Under the pieces are notes generated by a model. That model ran no database searches, was not told the origin of the DNA, and saw only the letters and a program-made list of their open reading frames with translations. Position numbers and translations under genes: made by a program. A DNA stretch of 64,000 nt from Micromonospora gifhornensis (lineage in GTDB: Bacteria > Actinomycetota > Actinomycetes > Mycobacteriales > Micromonosporaceae), in assembly GCF_016863515.1 (NCBI RefSeq), contig NZ_BOPA01000014.1, positions 62,001-126,000 of the forward strand, read 5' to 3'. Position 1 is the stretch's first letter. Each line of letters starts with the position of its first letter. Positions 53,100 through 62,276 of the stretch are shown here, piece by piece.

Positions 53100-54451
53100 G
53101 ACGACTCGGACTTCGTGCCCGGGTCACCGCGGCCTTCGCCATCGGCGCCCTGCTGCTGTCCGCCTCGATGGCCCTGGTGTCCTACGAGCTGACCCGCCGT
53201 ACGCTGCTCGACGAGCGGGAACGCACCGTGCTGCGGGCGGCCTACTACGACGCGGCCGTGGTGCGCGCCGGACTCGACACCGAGAATCCGGACGCCGGGG
53301 AGGCCCTGCGCACGCTGGACACCGGCACCGGCCGGCGGGCGGTGCTGCATCTCAACGGCGACTGGTACGGCCGGGCCGCCGACAACGGCCTGACCGCCGC
53401 GATCCCGGCGCGACTGCGTGAACTGGTCAGCGCGGGGGAGCCGGCGGTGCAACGCATCCGCGTCGACGACCAGCCGGTCCTGCTGGTCGGTGTGCCGCTG
53501 TCGGAGTCGGCGTCGTTCTACGAGATCGCCTCGCTGCGGGAGCTGGAGCAGACCTTCCAGGTCCTGGCGTTGGCCCTGACCGCCGTGGCGATCATGGTGG
53601 CCGGCTCGGGTGCGGCGCTGGGCTGGTACGCCACCCGGCACGGGTTGCGCCCGCTCACCGCCGTCGCGGACGCCGCCGAGCGGATCGCCGCCGGTGACTT
53701 CACCACCCGTCTGGCACCCGACACCGACCCGGATCTGACCCGGCTGTCGACCTCCTTCAACCGGATGGTCGACGAGCTGGCCCAGCGCATCGACCGGGAC
53801 CGGCGCTTCGCCGCCGATGTCAGTCACGAGCTGCGGTCACCGCTGCAGACGCTCGCCGCGGCGGCAAGCGTGCTGTCCCGGCGTCGGGACAACCAGGACG
53901 AGCGCACCGCCACCGCGGCCCGGCTGGTGGCCGACGAGATCGACCGTTTCCAGCAGCTGGTCAACGACCTGCTGGACCTGGCCCGCAGCGACCAGTCGGT
54001 GCACCGACAACCGGTGGACCTGGCCGAGCTGGCCCGGCAGGTCTGCCGGGATCGGGACCTGCCGGAGACGATGGTGCGGCTGGCCGAGGACACCCCCGCG
54101 ACCTGGCGGGTGGATCGGCGTCGGGTGGCGCAGGTGCTGACCAACCTGCTCGACAACGCCGAACGCTACGGCGCGGGACCGGTCGCGGTGCTGCTGTCGC
54201 GTACCGGTGACACCGGGGTCATCGAGGTGGACGACGACGGACCGGGGGTGCCGGTGGAGGACCGTGAGGCGATCTTCGATCGTTTCGTTCGTGGCCGGGC
54301 GGCCAACTATCGGGGCGGCGGCGACGGTACCGGCCTCGGGCTCGCCCTGGTCGCCCAGCACGCGGCCGCCCACGGTGGCAGCGCCTCGGTCAGCGACCGC
54401 CCGGAGGGCGGCGCCCGGTTCCGGATCACCCTGCCCGGGAGCCTGTCATGA
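53096..54451 (+). CDS. two-component sensor histidine kinase (MtrB-like)
   Basis: The 451-residue kinase has TM1 at about residues 12-30, an extracytoplasmic domain of about 125 residues, TM2 near 160-180 and a HAMP region (HGLRPLTAVADAAERIAAGDF). The H-box is FAADVSHELRSPLQTLAAAA, followed by N-box NLLDNAERYG and G boxes DDDGPGVP and GTGLGLALVAQH. It is encoded between the regulator and a GerMN lipoprotein, an order like mtrA-mtrB-lpqB. Confidence 0.92.
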   Translation: MRRLGLRARVTAAFAIGALLLSASMALVSYELTRRTLLDERERTVLRAAYYDAAVVRAGLDTENPDAGEALRTLDTGTGRRAVLHLNGDWYGRAADNGLTAAIPARLRELVSAGEPAVQRIRVDDQPVLLVGVPLSESASFYEIASLRELEQTFQVLALALTAVAIMVAGSGAALGWYATRHGLRPLTAVADAAERIAAGDFTTRLAPDTDPDLTRLSTSFNRMVDELAQRIDRDRRFAADVSHELRSPLQTLAAAASVLSRRRDNQDERTATAARLVADEIDRFQQLVNDLLDLARSDQSVHRQPVDLAELARQVCRDRDLPETMVRLAEDTPATWRVDRRRVAQVLTNLLDNAERYGAGPVAVLLSRTGDTGVIEVDDDGPGVPVEDREAIFDRFVRGRAANYRGGGDGTGLGLALVAQHAAAHGGSASVSDRPEGGARFRITLPGSLS

Positions 54452-55026
54452 TCGGCGGCCGGCGCGTCCACGTCGCCGTGGCGGCCCTCCTGCTCGCCGT
54501 GGTCACCGCGTGCGGGGTGCCGGGCGAGGACCGACCCCGTGCGGTGACCCCACCGCCCGGCCCGTTCCCGCCGACCGCGACCGTCGCGCCGACCACCGCC
54601 GAGACCGGCGCGGTGACCGAGGTGCTCTACTTCTCCCGCGAGGACCGGTTGGTGCCGGTGATCCGCCGGATAGACGAGGTGCCCACCGTCGACGTGCAGT
54701 TGCGGGACCTGCTCGCCGGGCCGACCCACACCGAACGCGACGACGGGCTGACCAACGCCCTGACCGGCGCGCTCAGCAACGCCGAGGTGGAACTCGTCGA
54801 CGGGCAGGCCCGGGTCACGGTCACGCCGACGGTCGCCGACACCGGTCGTACCGACGAGATGCTCGCCTACGGGCAGATCGTCTGTACGCTCACCGCCCGC
54901 GCCGACGTCGACGCGGTGATCTTCCTACGCGACGGCGCGCCGTTGAGCGTCCCCCGGGGAGACCACTCGCTGTCGTCGGATCCGCTCACCGCCGCCGACT
55001 ACGCGGTCCTGATCACCCTCCGGTGA
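54448..55026 (+). CDS. GerMN-domain lipoprotein
   Basis: The 192-residue protein has a signal peptide with lipobox VTAC (Cys22), a Pro/Thr linker and one GerMN domain (TEVLYFSREDRLVPVIRRI, LRDLLAGPTHTERDDGLTNAL and ARVTVTPTVADTG). GerMN domains occur in LpqB, which modulates MtrB. The ATGA overlap with the kinase gene suggests it tunes that kinase. It lacks the beta-propeller of LpqB. Confidence 0.85.
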   Translation: MIGGRRVHVAVAALLLAVVTACGVPGEDRPRAVTPPPGPFPPTATVAPTTAETGAVTEVLYFSREDRLVPVIRRIDEVPTVDVQLRDLLAGPTHTERDDGLTNALTGALSNAEVELVDGQARVTVTPTVADTGRTDEMLAYGQIVCTLTARADVDAVIFLRDGAPLSVPRGDHSLSSDPLTAADYAVLITLR

Positions 55027-55162
55027 CCGGTCCATGACGGACGTCACGCGGAACCGTGACGATTACGACACAAACCGTCGGTGACGGGGCTCCCGCGTTT
55101 GCCCTTCGGGCCGGCCGGGGCACCACGTCGGGCGAGGTAACCGTTCGGAAGGGCAGGCTCTC

Positions 55163-55429
55163 GTGGAAATCACCGGCTTCTTCACCGCAATCATCATCGG
55201 TCTGATCATCGGTGCGCTCGGCCGCCTCGTCGTGCCGGGACGTCAGCGCATCCCGATCCTGTTGACCCTGGCGATCGGCGTCGTCGCCGCGCTTCTCGGC
55301 ACACTCGTCGCCGGCCTGCTCGGCGTGGACGACACCCGCGGCATCGACTGGATCGAGCTGTTCATCCAGATCGCCTTCGCTGCGGTCGGTGTCTCGCTGC
55401 TCGCCAGCACGTACGGCCGCCGCCGCTGA
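55163..55429 (+). CDS. small transglycosylase-associated-type membrane protein (paralogue B)
   Basis: The 88-residue protein has three hydrophobic helices: MEITGFFTAIIIGLIIGALGRLVVPGRQRIPILLTLAIG. It is clearly related to the product of 51530-51799. The GTG start at 55163 has GGAAGGGCAGG upstream. It is monocistronic, with a terminator at 55442-55476. Confidence 0.85.
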   Translation: MEITGFFTAIIIGLIIGALGRLVVPGRQRIPILLTLAIGVVAALLGTLVAGLLGVDDTRGIDWIELFIQIAFAAVGVSLLASTYGRRR

Positions 55430-55441
55430 CCCGTTCGTCCG

Positions 55442-55476
55442 CCGGCCCGTCCCCGCTGTCGCAGGGGGCGGGCCGG
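55442..55476 (+). terminator. terminator hairpin
   Basis: CCGGCCCGTCCCC pairs with GGGGGCGGGCCGG (13 pairs including one wobble) around a nine-base loop, directly after the small membrane protein gene. Confidence 0.75.
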
Positions 55477-55576
55477 TGTCGTGCCCGCGGAGGCGGACCG
55501 GCCACGCACGCGGACAGCGACGGCTCGTATCCTTTCCGCGAGTCGTCGTGGCTGACGAGCGAAGAAGGGGAAAGGT

Positions 55577-57493
55577 GTGAACGACCGGGCTGAGACGTTG
55601 GAGTTCCAGGCCGAGGCCCGTCAGCTGCTCCAGCTGATGGTCCACTCGATCTACTCGAACAAGGACGTGTTTCTTCGCGAGCTGATCTCGAACGCCTCCG
55701 ACGCGTTGGACAAACTGCGGCTGGCGGCGCTGCGCGACAAGGACCTCGCCGTCGACACCGATGACCTGCACATCAGCATCGAGGTCGACCGGGACGCCCG
55801 CACCCTCACCGTGCGGGACAACGGCATCGGGATGACCCGCGACGAGGTCGTCTCGGTCATCGGCACGATCGCCAAGTCCGGCACCGCCGAGCTGCTGCGC
55901 CAGCTGCGCGAGGCCCAGGACGCGGGTGCCTCCCAGGAGCTGATCGGGCAGTTCGGGGTCGGCTTCTACGCGGCGTTCATGGTCGCCGACTCCGTCGAGC
56001 TGACCACCCGGCGGGCCGGCGAGAGCGGTGGCACCCGGTGGGAGTCCAGCGGCGAGGGCACGTACACCATCGCCGCGCTCGACGACGCGCCGCAGGGTAC
56101 GGCGGTGACGCTGCACCTCAAGCCGGCCGACGCCGAGGACAACCTGCACGACTACACCGCCGAGTGGACGATCCGTGAGATCGTCAAGCGGTACTCCGAC
56201 TTCATCGCCCACCCGATCCGGATGACGGTCGAGCGTCCCGGCACCGACGGCGCCGAGGCCACCACCGAGACGGTGACGCTCAACTCGATGAAGGCGCTGT
56301 GGGCCCGCCCCAAGGGCGAGGTGGAGCCGGCGGAGTACCACGAGTTCTACAAGCACATCGGCCACGACTGGGCCGACCCGCTGGAAACCATCCACATGCG
56401 CGGCGAGGGCACCTTCGAGTACGAGGCGCTGCTGTTCATCCCGTCGCACGCGCCGATCGACCTGTTCTCCCCGCAGGGCCGTCGCGGCGTGCAGTTGTAC
56501 GTCAAGCGCGTGTTCATCATGGACGACTGCGACGCGCTGATGCCCAACTATCTGCGCTTCGTCAAGGGTGTGGTGGACGCCCACGACCTGTCGCTGAACA
56601 TCTCCCGGGAGATCCTCCAGCAGGACCGGCAGATCCGGGCCGTACGCCGTCGGCTGGTCAAGAAGGTGCTGGCCACCGTCAAGGACCTCAAGACCGGGCA
56701 GCCCGAGCGGTACCGCACCTTCTGGACCGAGTTCGGCGCCGCCGTCAAGGAAGGCCTGATCGACGACACCGACAACCGGGACACCCTGCTGGAGATCCTG
56801 TCGGCGGCCTCCACCCACGATCCGGCGGAGCTGACCGACCTGGCCGGCTACGTCAGCCGGATGAAGGACGGCCAGAGCGACATCTACTACGCCACCGGCG
56901 AGAACCGGGCCACCATCGAGAACTCCCCGCACATGGAGGCGTTCCGGGCCAAGGGCTACGAGGTGCTGCTGCTCACCGACCCGGTCGACGAGGTCTGGGT
57001 GGAGCGGGTCGGCAGCTACGACGGCCGGACGCTGCGGTCGATCGCCAAGGGCGAGGTGGACCTGGACACCGAGGAGGAGCGCACCGAGGCCGAGGCGGAG
57101 CGGGAACGCCAGCGCACCGAGTACGCCGACCTGCTCACCTGGATGGGCGGCGTGCTGACCGACTCGGTCCGGGAGGTACGCCTGTCGTCGCGGTTGACCA
57201 CCTCGCCGGCCTGCGTGGTCGGTGACGCCCATGACCTGACTCCGACGCTGGAGAAGATGTATCGGGCGATGGGTCAGGAGCTGCCGAAGGTCAAGCGGAT
57301 CCTGGAGATCAACCCGGGGCATCCGCTGGTGACCGGGCTGCGCAAGGCGTACGAGCAGGACGGTGCCAACGACTCCCTGGCGGAGACCGCCGAGCTGCTG
57401 TACGGCACGGCGTTGCTGGCCGAGGGCGGTGACCTGGCCGACCCGTCGCGGTTCGCCCGGATCCTCGCCGACCGCCTTGCCCGCACCCTGTAG
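55577..57493 (+). CDS. htpG: chaperone protein HtpG (Hsp90)
   Basis: The 638-residue Hsp90 has an N-terminal ATPase with EFQAEARQLLQLMVHSIYSNKDVFLRELISNASDALDKLR, DNGIGMT and GQFGVGFYAAFMV. The middle domain has SPQGRRGVQLYVKRVFIMDDC and NISREILQQDR, with a shorter C-terminal dimerisation part. The GTG start at 55577 is preceded by AAGGGGAAAGG. It is monocistronic. The following 437-base gap contains its end and a promoter region for the next gene. Confidence 0.97.
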   Translation: MNDRAETLEFQAEARQLLQLMVHSIYSNKDVFLRELISNASDALDKLRLAALRDKDLAVDTDDLHISIEVDRDARTLTVRDNGIGMTRDEVVSVIGTIAKSGTAELLRQLREAQDAGASQELIGQFGVGFYAAFMVADSVELTTRRAGESGGTRWESSGEGTYTIAALDDAPQGTAVTLHLKPADAEDNLHDYTAEWTIREIVKRYSDFIAHPIRMTVERPGTDGAEATTETVTLNSMKALWARPKGEVEPAEYHEFYKHIGHDWADPLETIHMRGEGTFEYEALLFIPSHAPIDLFSPQGRRGVQLYVKRVFIMDDCDALMPNYLRFVKGVVDAHDLSLNISREILQQDRQIRAVRRRLVKKVLATVKDLKTGQPERYRTFWTEFGAAVKEGLIDDTDNRDTLLEILSAASTHDPAELTDLAGYVSRMKDGQSDIYYATGENRATIENSPHMEAFRAKGYEVLLLTDPVDEVWVERVGSYDGRTLRSIAKGEVDLDTEEERTEAEAERERQRTEYADLLTWMGGVLTDSVREVRLSSRLTTSPACVVGDAHDLTPTLEKMYRAMGQELPKVKRILEINPGHPLVTGLRKAYEQDGANDSLAETAELLYGTALLAEGGDLADPSRFARILADRLARTL

Positions 57494-57930
57494 CCGCTGG
57501 GTGGTTCGCAGACTGAGCGTCCGACTCGGGGTCGGGTGTGGCGGTACGCCCACCCGACCCCGAACCGGATGGCCCTGCGAGCGGCCATGGACCGTCGGCC
57601 TCGACTCGGTCCGGCCGGTGGCACCACGTCCACTGTGAACTACGCGTAAGCCTACTGTCCACTATGGACATTTCACCTGCTTCACCCTGCGATTTCTAGC
57701 CGACCGGTGAATAGGCCGTCACCGGTCAGCGTCCACACAGGACCGAGGAACGAACCGGTACGCCCCGACGGGAGCGACTTTGCCGTCCGCTCGCCCGTTG
57801 TCGTCGACATTGGCACACACGTACGGTTACGACGCCAGCCGCTCGGGTGACCAGTCAGAGGACTCGGGGCGGTCGCAACAGAGCTGGTGGAACTGAAATC
57901 CATACCATGCAGTAACGAAAGTTGGGCAAT
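57494..57930. other. gene-free interval between htpG and the ricin-fold lipoprotein
   Basis: No supported gene is seen. The distal half is less GC-rich than average. TGTCC-ACTAT-GGACA at 57656-57670 is a short inverted repeat in a T/A-rich patch that may belong to a promoter. I see no transposon remnant. Confidence 0.5.
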
Positions 57931-58662
57931 ATGAGGCGTTTTGTGGCGGTATTGGCGGTCTTCGCGGTGGCCGCGACGGGATGTGCACAGGACGAGACGT
58001 CCAGCTCGCCGGCATCCACGCCGACCGCATCGACGAGTTCGGCATCCCCTGCTGCGGCATCCCCTACCGCTGACTCGTCCGCGGCGGCGGCGATCGACAC
58101 GTCCATCAACGAGGCCCCGGTGGACGGCTCGGACCCCGCTGCCGTGAAGACGGTCGACGTCAAGGCGCAGCCGGCGGCGCAGCTCCCCGCCGCCGCCTCG
58201 GGGTACTACAAGCTCAAGACGGTGTTCCGGGGCGAGGACGAGTGTCTGGAAGGCAACCGGATCGACGGCAACTCGACCCTCGCCGGCGCCGCGTTCCAGG
58301 ACACCTGCCAGGACGTGGACGGGCAGGCGTGGAGCTTCACCAAGCGCCCGGACGGCTACTACACGCTGCGGACGAAGTTCCTCGGCGAGGACAAGTGCCT
58401 GGAAGGCAACCAGGTCGCCGGCAAGGTCCTCGGCGGCGCCGCCTTCCTCGACACCTGTAAAGAGGTCACCGGCCAGATGTGGAAGTTCGTCAAGGCCGGT
58501 GACAACCTCTTCCGGCTCCAGACGAAGTTCCGGGAGAAGGAAGGCGAATGCCTGGAAGGCAACCGGTTCGCGCCGGAGTCCGTCCTGAAGGGCGCGTCGT
58601 TCATGGACAAGTGCCAGAACGTCACCGGCCAGCTCTGGTACGTCACCGCGATTCCGGCCTGA
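57931..58662 (+). CDS. lipoprotein with a ricin-type beta-trefoil domain
   Basis: The 243-residue protein has a signal peptide with lipobox ATGC (Cys18). A Ser/Ala/Thr-rich linker reaches to about residue 90. Three repeats of about 47 residues follow, each with a YxLxTxFxG start, an ECLEGN or KCLEGN element, a GAxFxDTC element and a QxW motif (QAW, QMW and QLW). This is the threefold pattern of ricin B-type lectin domains. Each repeat has a Cys pair. ATG 57931 is preferred. It is probably a carbohydrate-binding surface protein. Confidence 0.82.
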   Translation: MRRFVAVLAVFAVAATGCAQDETSSSPASTPTASTSSASPAAASPTADSSAAAAIDTSINEAPVDGSDPAAVKTVDVKAQPAAQLPAAASGYYKLKTVFRGEDECLEGNRIDGNSTLAGAAFQDTCQDVDGQAWSFTKRPDGYYTLRTKFLGEDKCLEGNQVAGKVLGGAAFLDTCKEVTGQMWKFVKAGDNLFRLQTKFREKEGECLEGNRFAPESVLKGASFMDKCQNVTGQLWYVTAIPA

Positions 58663-58678
58663 CGCCATTGCCTTGACC

Positions 58679-58710
58679 GGAGGAGCCCGGACCGCGGTCC
58701 GGGCTCCTCC
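58679..58710. terminator. perfect terminator palindrome
   Basis: GGAGGAGCCCGGACCG pairs exactly with its complement to 58710, between the convergent lipoprotein and hypothetical genes, and should act in both directions. Confidence 0.85.
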
Positions 58711-58763
58711 GCACTGTGCTGCCGGCCGGCACCGCACGGTCCGGGCCGCGCAGGCTGGACCAT

Positions 58764-59384
58764 TCAGGTGGGCACGATCCGTAGGGCCTCGGTCGAGACC
58801 TCCGCAGGGTACGGCGGGTCGGCGTCGAGGATGCGGTGGGCGATGCCGGTCCGCAGCGCGGCCACCGTGATGCCGCCCGTGCCGTCCGCGATGACGTGGT
58901 CGGGGTCGACCTCGGCCAGGGCGGCCAGGGCAATCGGGTAGATCTCTCGCACGGCGTCGGGTGGCGGGGACTGCAGCAACATCATTGCCTCCCCGGAGGC
59001 GCTCCGGCTGCGCAGCCGGATGTCCCAGAGGTGGACGAAGTGCGCGATGTCGGCGACCAGGACCAGGTCACCGAGCTGCCGAGCCTCGGCGGTGACCACG
59101 GCCAGCCAGCGCCAGGGGCGGTCGAAGCCGAGGTCGCCGGTCTCGTAGATCCGGTGGACGTTGCGCACCAGTTCTTCGATACCGGTGACGCCCCCGCCGG
59201 CCTGGACCACCGCCGCCGCGGCCGTACTCATCCGATCGTCGTCGCCGAGGCTGGCGAGGAATGCCCGGACCACCTGCTGCGCGACCGCCAGGTCGCCCGG
59301 TGCCAGAGTGGGTGGTGGTGGCGGGTATGGCGGTAGCTCAGGCAGTTGCTCCGGCACCTGCCTACGCCGTCTGAAGATGCCCAT
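58764..59384 (-). CDS. hypothetical cytoplasmic protein
   Basis: The 206-residue protein begins MGIFRRRRQVP with a Pro-rich stretch (residues 12-30), then an all-helical region without recognisable catalytic residues (AVAQQVVRAFLASLGDDDRMSTAA, FDRPWRWLAVVTAEARQLGDLVL and REIYPIALAALAEVDPDHVI). ATG 59384 is the start. It is divergent from the DUF574-type methyltransferase. I do not recognise the family. Confidence 0.7.
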   Translation of the reverse strand: MGIFRRRRQVPEQLPELPPYPPPPPTLAPGDLAVAQQVVRAFLASLGDDDRMSTAAAAVVQAGGGVTGIEELVRNVHRIYETGDLGFDRPWRWLAVVTAEARQLGDLVLVADIAHFVHLWDIRLRSRSASGEAMMLLQSPPPDAVREIYPIALAALAEVDPDHVIADGTGGITVAALRTGIAHRILDADPPYPAEVSTEALRIVPT

Positions 59385-59590
59385 GGGTGACCACTCCGTC
59401 TCGTCTGCGGCCTGCCGCCCATTCGTGGTGGGAGCAGAGGCCGGTTTCAGGAAGTCTGACGGTGGGTGCCGGCCTGGGCACCCACCGTTCTGTCGATTGT
59501 CAGTGGATCATCGGATGCTTCGCAGTCGATCTCCGGGTGCTACCGTCCCTGATGGACGAAGCCGTGCCACCGCACCATCGGAGAGCCCAG

Positions 59591-60391
59591 GTGACCGACG
59601 CATCCCCGCTCAACGCCGCCATCCAGAGCGACATACCCCACTCCGCTCGACTGTGGAACTACCTGCTCGGCGGCAAGGACAACTTCGCCGCCGACCGGGA
59701 GGCCGCCGAGCAGGTCCTGGCCTACATGCCGGAGCTGGTGCAGTCGGCCCGGTTCAACCGCGAGTTCCTGGGCCGGGCGGTGCGACACCTCGTCGCGGAG
59801 GCAGGCGTACGGCAGTTCCTCGACATCGGCACCGGGCTACCCACCGCGAACAACACCCACGAGGTGGCCCAGTCGGTCGCTCCGGAAACGCGGGTCGTCT
59901 ACGTCGACAACGACCCGATGGTGCTGGTGCACGCGCGTGCCCTGCTCACCAGCGACCCGCAGGGTGCGACCGACTACATCGACGCCGACGTGCGCCAGCC
60001 CGACCACATCCTCACCGAGGCCCGGCGCACCCTGGACTTCACCCGGCCGGTGGCGGTCATGCTGCTCGGCATCCTGAACTTCGTGGTCGACGACGCCGAG
60101 GCCACCCGGATCGTGCGACGTCTGGTCGAGGCGTTGCCCGTCGGCGGGTACCTGGTCATCTCCCATCCCACCCGCGAGGTCAACCCCGAGGCGGTGGATC
60201 GGGCGATGGACTCGTGGCGGGCGGGCGGCGGTGCGGCGATGGCCGTGCGTACCCCGGCGGAGATCGCCGCTTTCGTCGACGGTCTGGAGATCCTCGAACC
60301 CGGCCTGGTCACCTGTTCGCAGTGGCGGCCGGACGGTAACGACACCACGCCCGTCTCCGAGTACGCGGTGGTCGCCCGCAAGGCCAGCTGA
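59591..60391 (+). CDS. SAM-dependent methyltransferase of the DUF574 (Methyltransf_19) family
   Basis: The 266-residue protein has the family signature SARLWNYLLGGKDNFAADREAAEQ, motif I FLDIGTGLPTANNTHEVAQ, VVYVDNDPMVLVHARALL and VMLLGILNFVVDD. This group is expanded in actinomycetes and its substrates are mostly unknown. GTG 59591 is preferred because GGAG lies seven bases upstream; ATG 59552 is possible. Confidence 0.88.
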   Translation: MTDASPLNAAIQSDIPHSARLWNYLLGGKDNFAADREAAEQVLAYMPELVQSARFNREFLGRAVRHLVAEAGVRQFLDIGTGLPTANNTHEVAQSVAPETRVVYVDNDPMVLVHARALLTSDPQGATDYIDADVRQPDHILTEARRTLDFTRPVAVMLLGILNFVVDDAEATRIVRRLVEALPVGGYLVISHPTREVNPEAVDRAMDSWRAGGGAAMAVRTPAEIAAFVDGLEILEPGLVTCSQWRPDGNDTTPVSEYAVVARKAS

Positions 60392-60412
60392 AGTCGGCCG
60401 TACGGCTCAATC

Positions 60413-61615
60413 TCAGACTCCGGTCGGTGCCGGCTGCGGTGACCGCGCGCCGGCCCGGCCGGATCGGGGCCGGCTCCGCCGGCCGGTGGCCACGGCGGCG
60501 GCCAGGCAGACGGCGGCGGCGAGGACGAGTGGTAGCCGGGCACCCAGCAGTACGGCGGCGGCACCGAGCGGGGTGGCCAGCGCGATCGGCCCGAACATGA
60601 TCGTGTTGGCGGTCGCGGAGGCGCGGCCCAGCAGATCGTCGGGGCTGTGTGTCTGGATCGCGGTGACGGCCGCGACGAGCGTCCAGGGCAGCCCGACCCC
60701 GGCCACCACCGAGGCGGTGAGCACCGCCGGCCACCACGGCACGCAGCGGCCCAGGCAGCTCGCCGCGAACAGGGCGGTGCCGACGACGGCCACGGTGGTC
60801 GGGCTGAACCGGGTGATCAGTCGGCCGACGACGAGCCCGCCGGCGACCGAACCGGCACCCTGCGTGCTGAGCAGCACACCGAGGAAGGTCGCCGGTAGGC
60901 CCAGTTCGACGGTGACGATCTCGTACCCGGCGGCGGTGGTGAGGGCCTGCATGCCGATCGCGGTCGCGGCGAGGCTCACCGGACGGCGGATCGACGCCGA
61001 ACCGACCAGGACGGCGAGACCGGCGCGGACCGCACCACGTCGCCTCGCGGTGGCCGGCGGGGTCGGGGTCAGGCGCAACGCCGCGTACCCGACGGCCACC
61101 AGCAGTGGCAGGACGGCGGCGAGCAGCGCGACGAGGTGCCCGCCCCGCCAGGCGTACAGGCCGGCCCCGGCCAGCGGGGCGACGAGTTTGACCCCCTCCT
61201 GGGCGCTGGACCGCCAACCGTTGACGTGCCCGAGTTCGGCGGGGGAGAGGGCGGCCGGCAGGATGGCGCTCTCGCCGGCATCGACGACGACGTACGCGAG
61301 GCCGTACACCGCGCAGACGGTGAACAGCAGCCACAGCTGCGCGGGACCGTGCACCGCCAACAGGGTGGGCAGCACGGCGGCCAGGGTCAGGTTCGTCGCG
61401 ATCAGCAGCCCTCGGCGGGGTAGCCGGTCGACCAGGGCACCCAGCCACGGTCCGGCGAGCGTGGGGGCGTACACGCAGAGCCCGGCGAGCGCGGCGAGCC
61501 CGCTGGACCCGGTCAGGTCGAGAATCCAGATGCCGGCGACCAGAGCCATCGCGCTGCCGCCGAAGCCGGACAACACGGAGATGGTCACGAACAGGGCCGC
61601 GTTGCGCCGCACCAC
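60413..61615 (-). CDS. MFS transporter
   Basis: The protein has about 400 residues with twelve predicted helices: NAALFVTISVLSGFGGSAMALV, GPWLGALVDRLPRRGLLIATN and GVLLSTQGAGSVAGGLVVGRL. It belongs to the drug-exporter-like MFS group. GTG 61615 or 61612 is preferred because an upstream TTG 61693 falls inside the operator at 61688-61706 and would add an unconserved-looking tail. The operator is shared with the upstream HTH gene, implying joint control. Confidence 0.83.
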   Translation of the reverse strand: MVRRNAALFVTISVLSGFGGSAMALVAGIWILDLTGSSGLAALAGLCVYAPTLAGPWLGALVDRLPRRGLLIATNLTLAAVLPTLLAVHGPAQLWLLFTVCAVYGLAYVVVDAGESAILPAALSPAELGHVNGWRSSAQEGVKLVAPLAGAGLYAWRGGHLVALLAAVLPLLVAVGYAALRLTPTPPATARRRGAVRAGLAVLVGSASIRRPVSLAATAIGMQALTTAAGYEIVTVELGLPATFLGVLLSTQGAGSVAGGLVVGRLITRFSPTTVAVVGTALFAASCLGRCVPWWPAVLTASVVAGVGLPWTLVAAVTAIQTHSPDDLLGRASATANTIMFGPIALATPLGAAAVLLGARLPLVLAAAVCLAAAVATGRRSRPRSGRAGARSPQPAPTGV

Positions 61616-61687
61616 GCCTCCAGGGTTGAGTCGACCTGACTCACAGCCTCGATGCTGAGCCGGATAGAGGCAAGACTGCTGCGGCTC

Positions 61688-61706
61688 TGTCAATACGGCA
61701 TTGACA
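61688..61706. promoter_or_regulatory. operator candidate TGTCAA-N7-TTGACA (MFS copy)
   Basis: A perfect six-base inverted repeat with seven-base spacer TACGGCA overlaps the 3' end of the HTH regulator gene and lies about 75 bases before the MFS start. The identical layout is found at 62171-62189. Confidence 0.65.
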
Positions 61707-62169
61707 AGATGGCGTGCAGTTCGGCGGTGATGATGCGGACCGGTCCGGGCAGTTCAGGGCCGGCGGCGGTGAGATCGGCGGCGACGTGCCGGGCCAGATC
61801 GTGGAGGGCGCCGGGTTCGGCGTCCAGGGCGAGCAGGGCGGTGTGCCGGGTCAGGTTGGCGCCGGAAAACCTGCCGTCCCACCGGCGGTCCGCCTCGATC
61901 CAGCGGTGCAGCCCGGTGAGCGCGGTGCGCAACCCGGTGACCTCGTCCGGCCAGCGCCGGTCGGCCGCCGCGCGGCGGGCCCGGCGGCCGGCGGTCAGCC
62001 GCTGACGCCGTTGCTCGGCGGCCTGGCGGCTGCTCAGGCCGAGCGCCCCGGCTACCTGCTGCCAGGTGGCTCCGGCCTGCCGGGCCTGGTCGATGAGATC
62101 CAGTTCAGCCTCGTCCAGGCGGTCGCGGGCCGCCGGTATCCCGGCGAGACGGTCCAGCGGGTCAGGCAC
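61690..62169 (-). CDS. small helix-turn-helix regulator, probable controller of the MFS gene
   Basis: The 159-residue protein has a helix-turn-helix near residues 20-60 (AELDLIDQARQAGATWQQVAGALGLSSRQAAEQRRQRL). A helical region with RRARRAAADRRWPDEVTGL and a C-terminal helical domain follow. GTG 62169 starts immediately beside an inverted repeat TGTCAA-N7-TTGACA, which also precedes the MFS gene. Autoregulation and co-regulation are therefore likely. The family name is not recognised with certainty. Confidence 0.78.
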   Translation of the reverse strand: MPDPLDRLAGIPAARDRLDEAELDLIDQARQAGATWQQVAGALGLSSRQAAEQRRQRLTAGRRARRAAADRRWPDEVTGLRTALTGLHRWIEADRRWDGRFSGANLTRHTALLALDAEPGALHDLARHVAADLTAAGPELPGPVRIITAELHAILSMPY

Positions 62170-62170
62170 C

Positions 62171-62189
62171 TGTCAACGCTACATTGACA
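62171..62189. promoter_or_regulatory. operator candidate TGTCAA-N7-TTGACA (regulator copy)
   Basis: TGTCAA-CGCTACA-TTGACA abuts the GTG start of the HTH gene. The TTGACA arm also resembles a -35 hexamer. It matches 61688-61706 in both arms and in spacing. Confidence 0.65.
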
Positions 62190-62276
62190 TCGCCGGGACC
62201 CTCCACGCCCCGGGGGCGGCGCTGTCGGCGGTGGGGCGCCGCCCCCGTGAGCGGCGCGTCCGGGATGGAAGAGGGG

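Noticed and set aside
61616..61693. TTG 61693 as start of the MFS gene by TTGA overlap
   Set aside because: The codon lies inside the second operator copy and would add 26 residues without membrane or family character; GTG 61615/61612 fits better.
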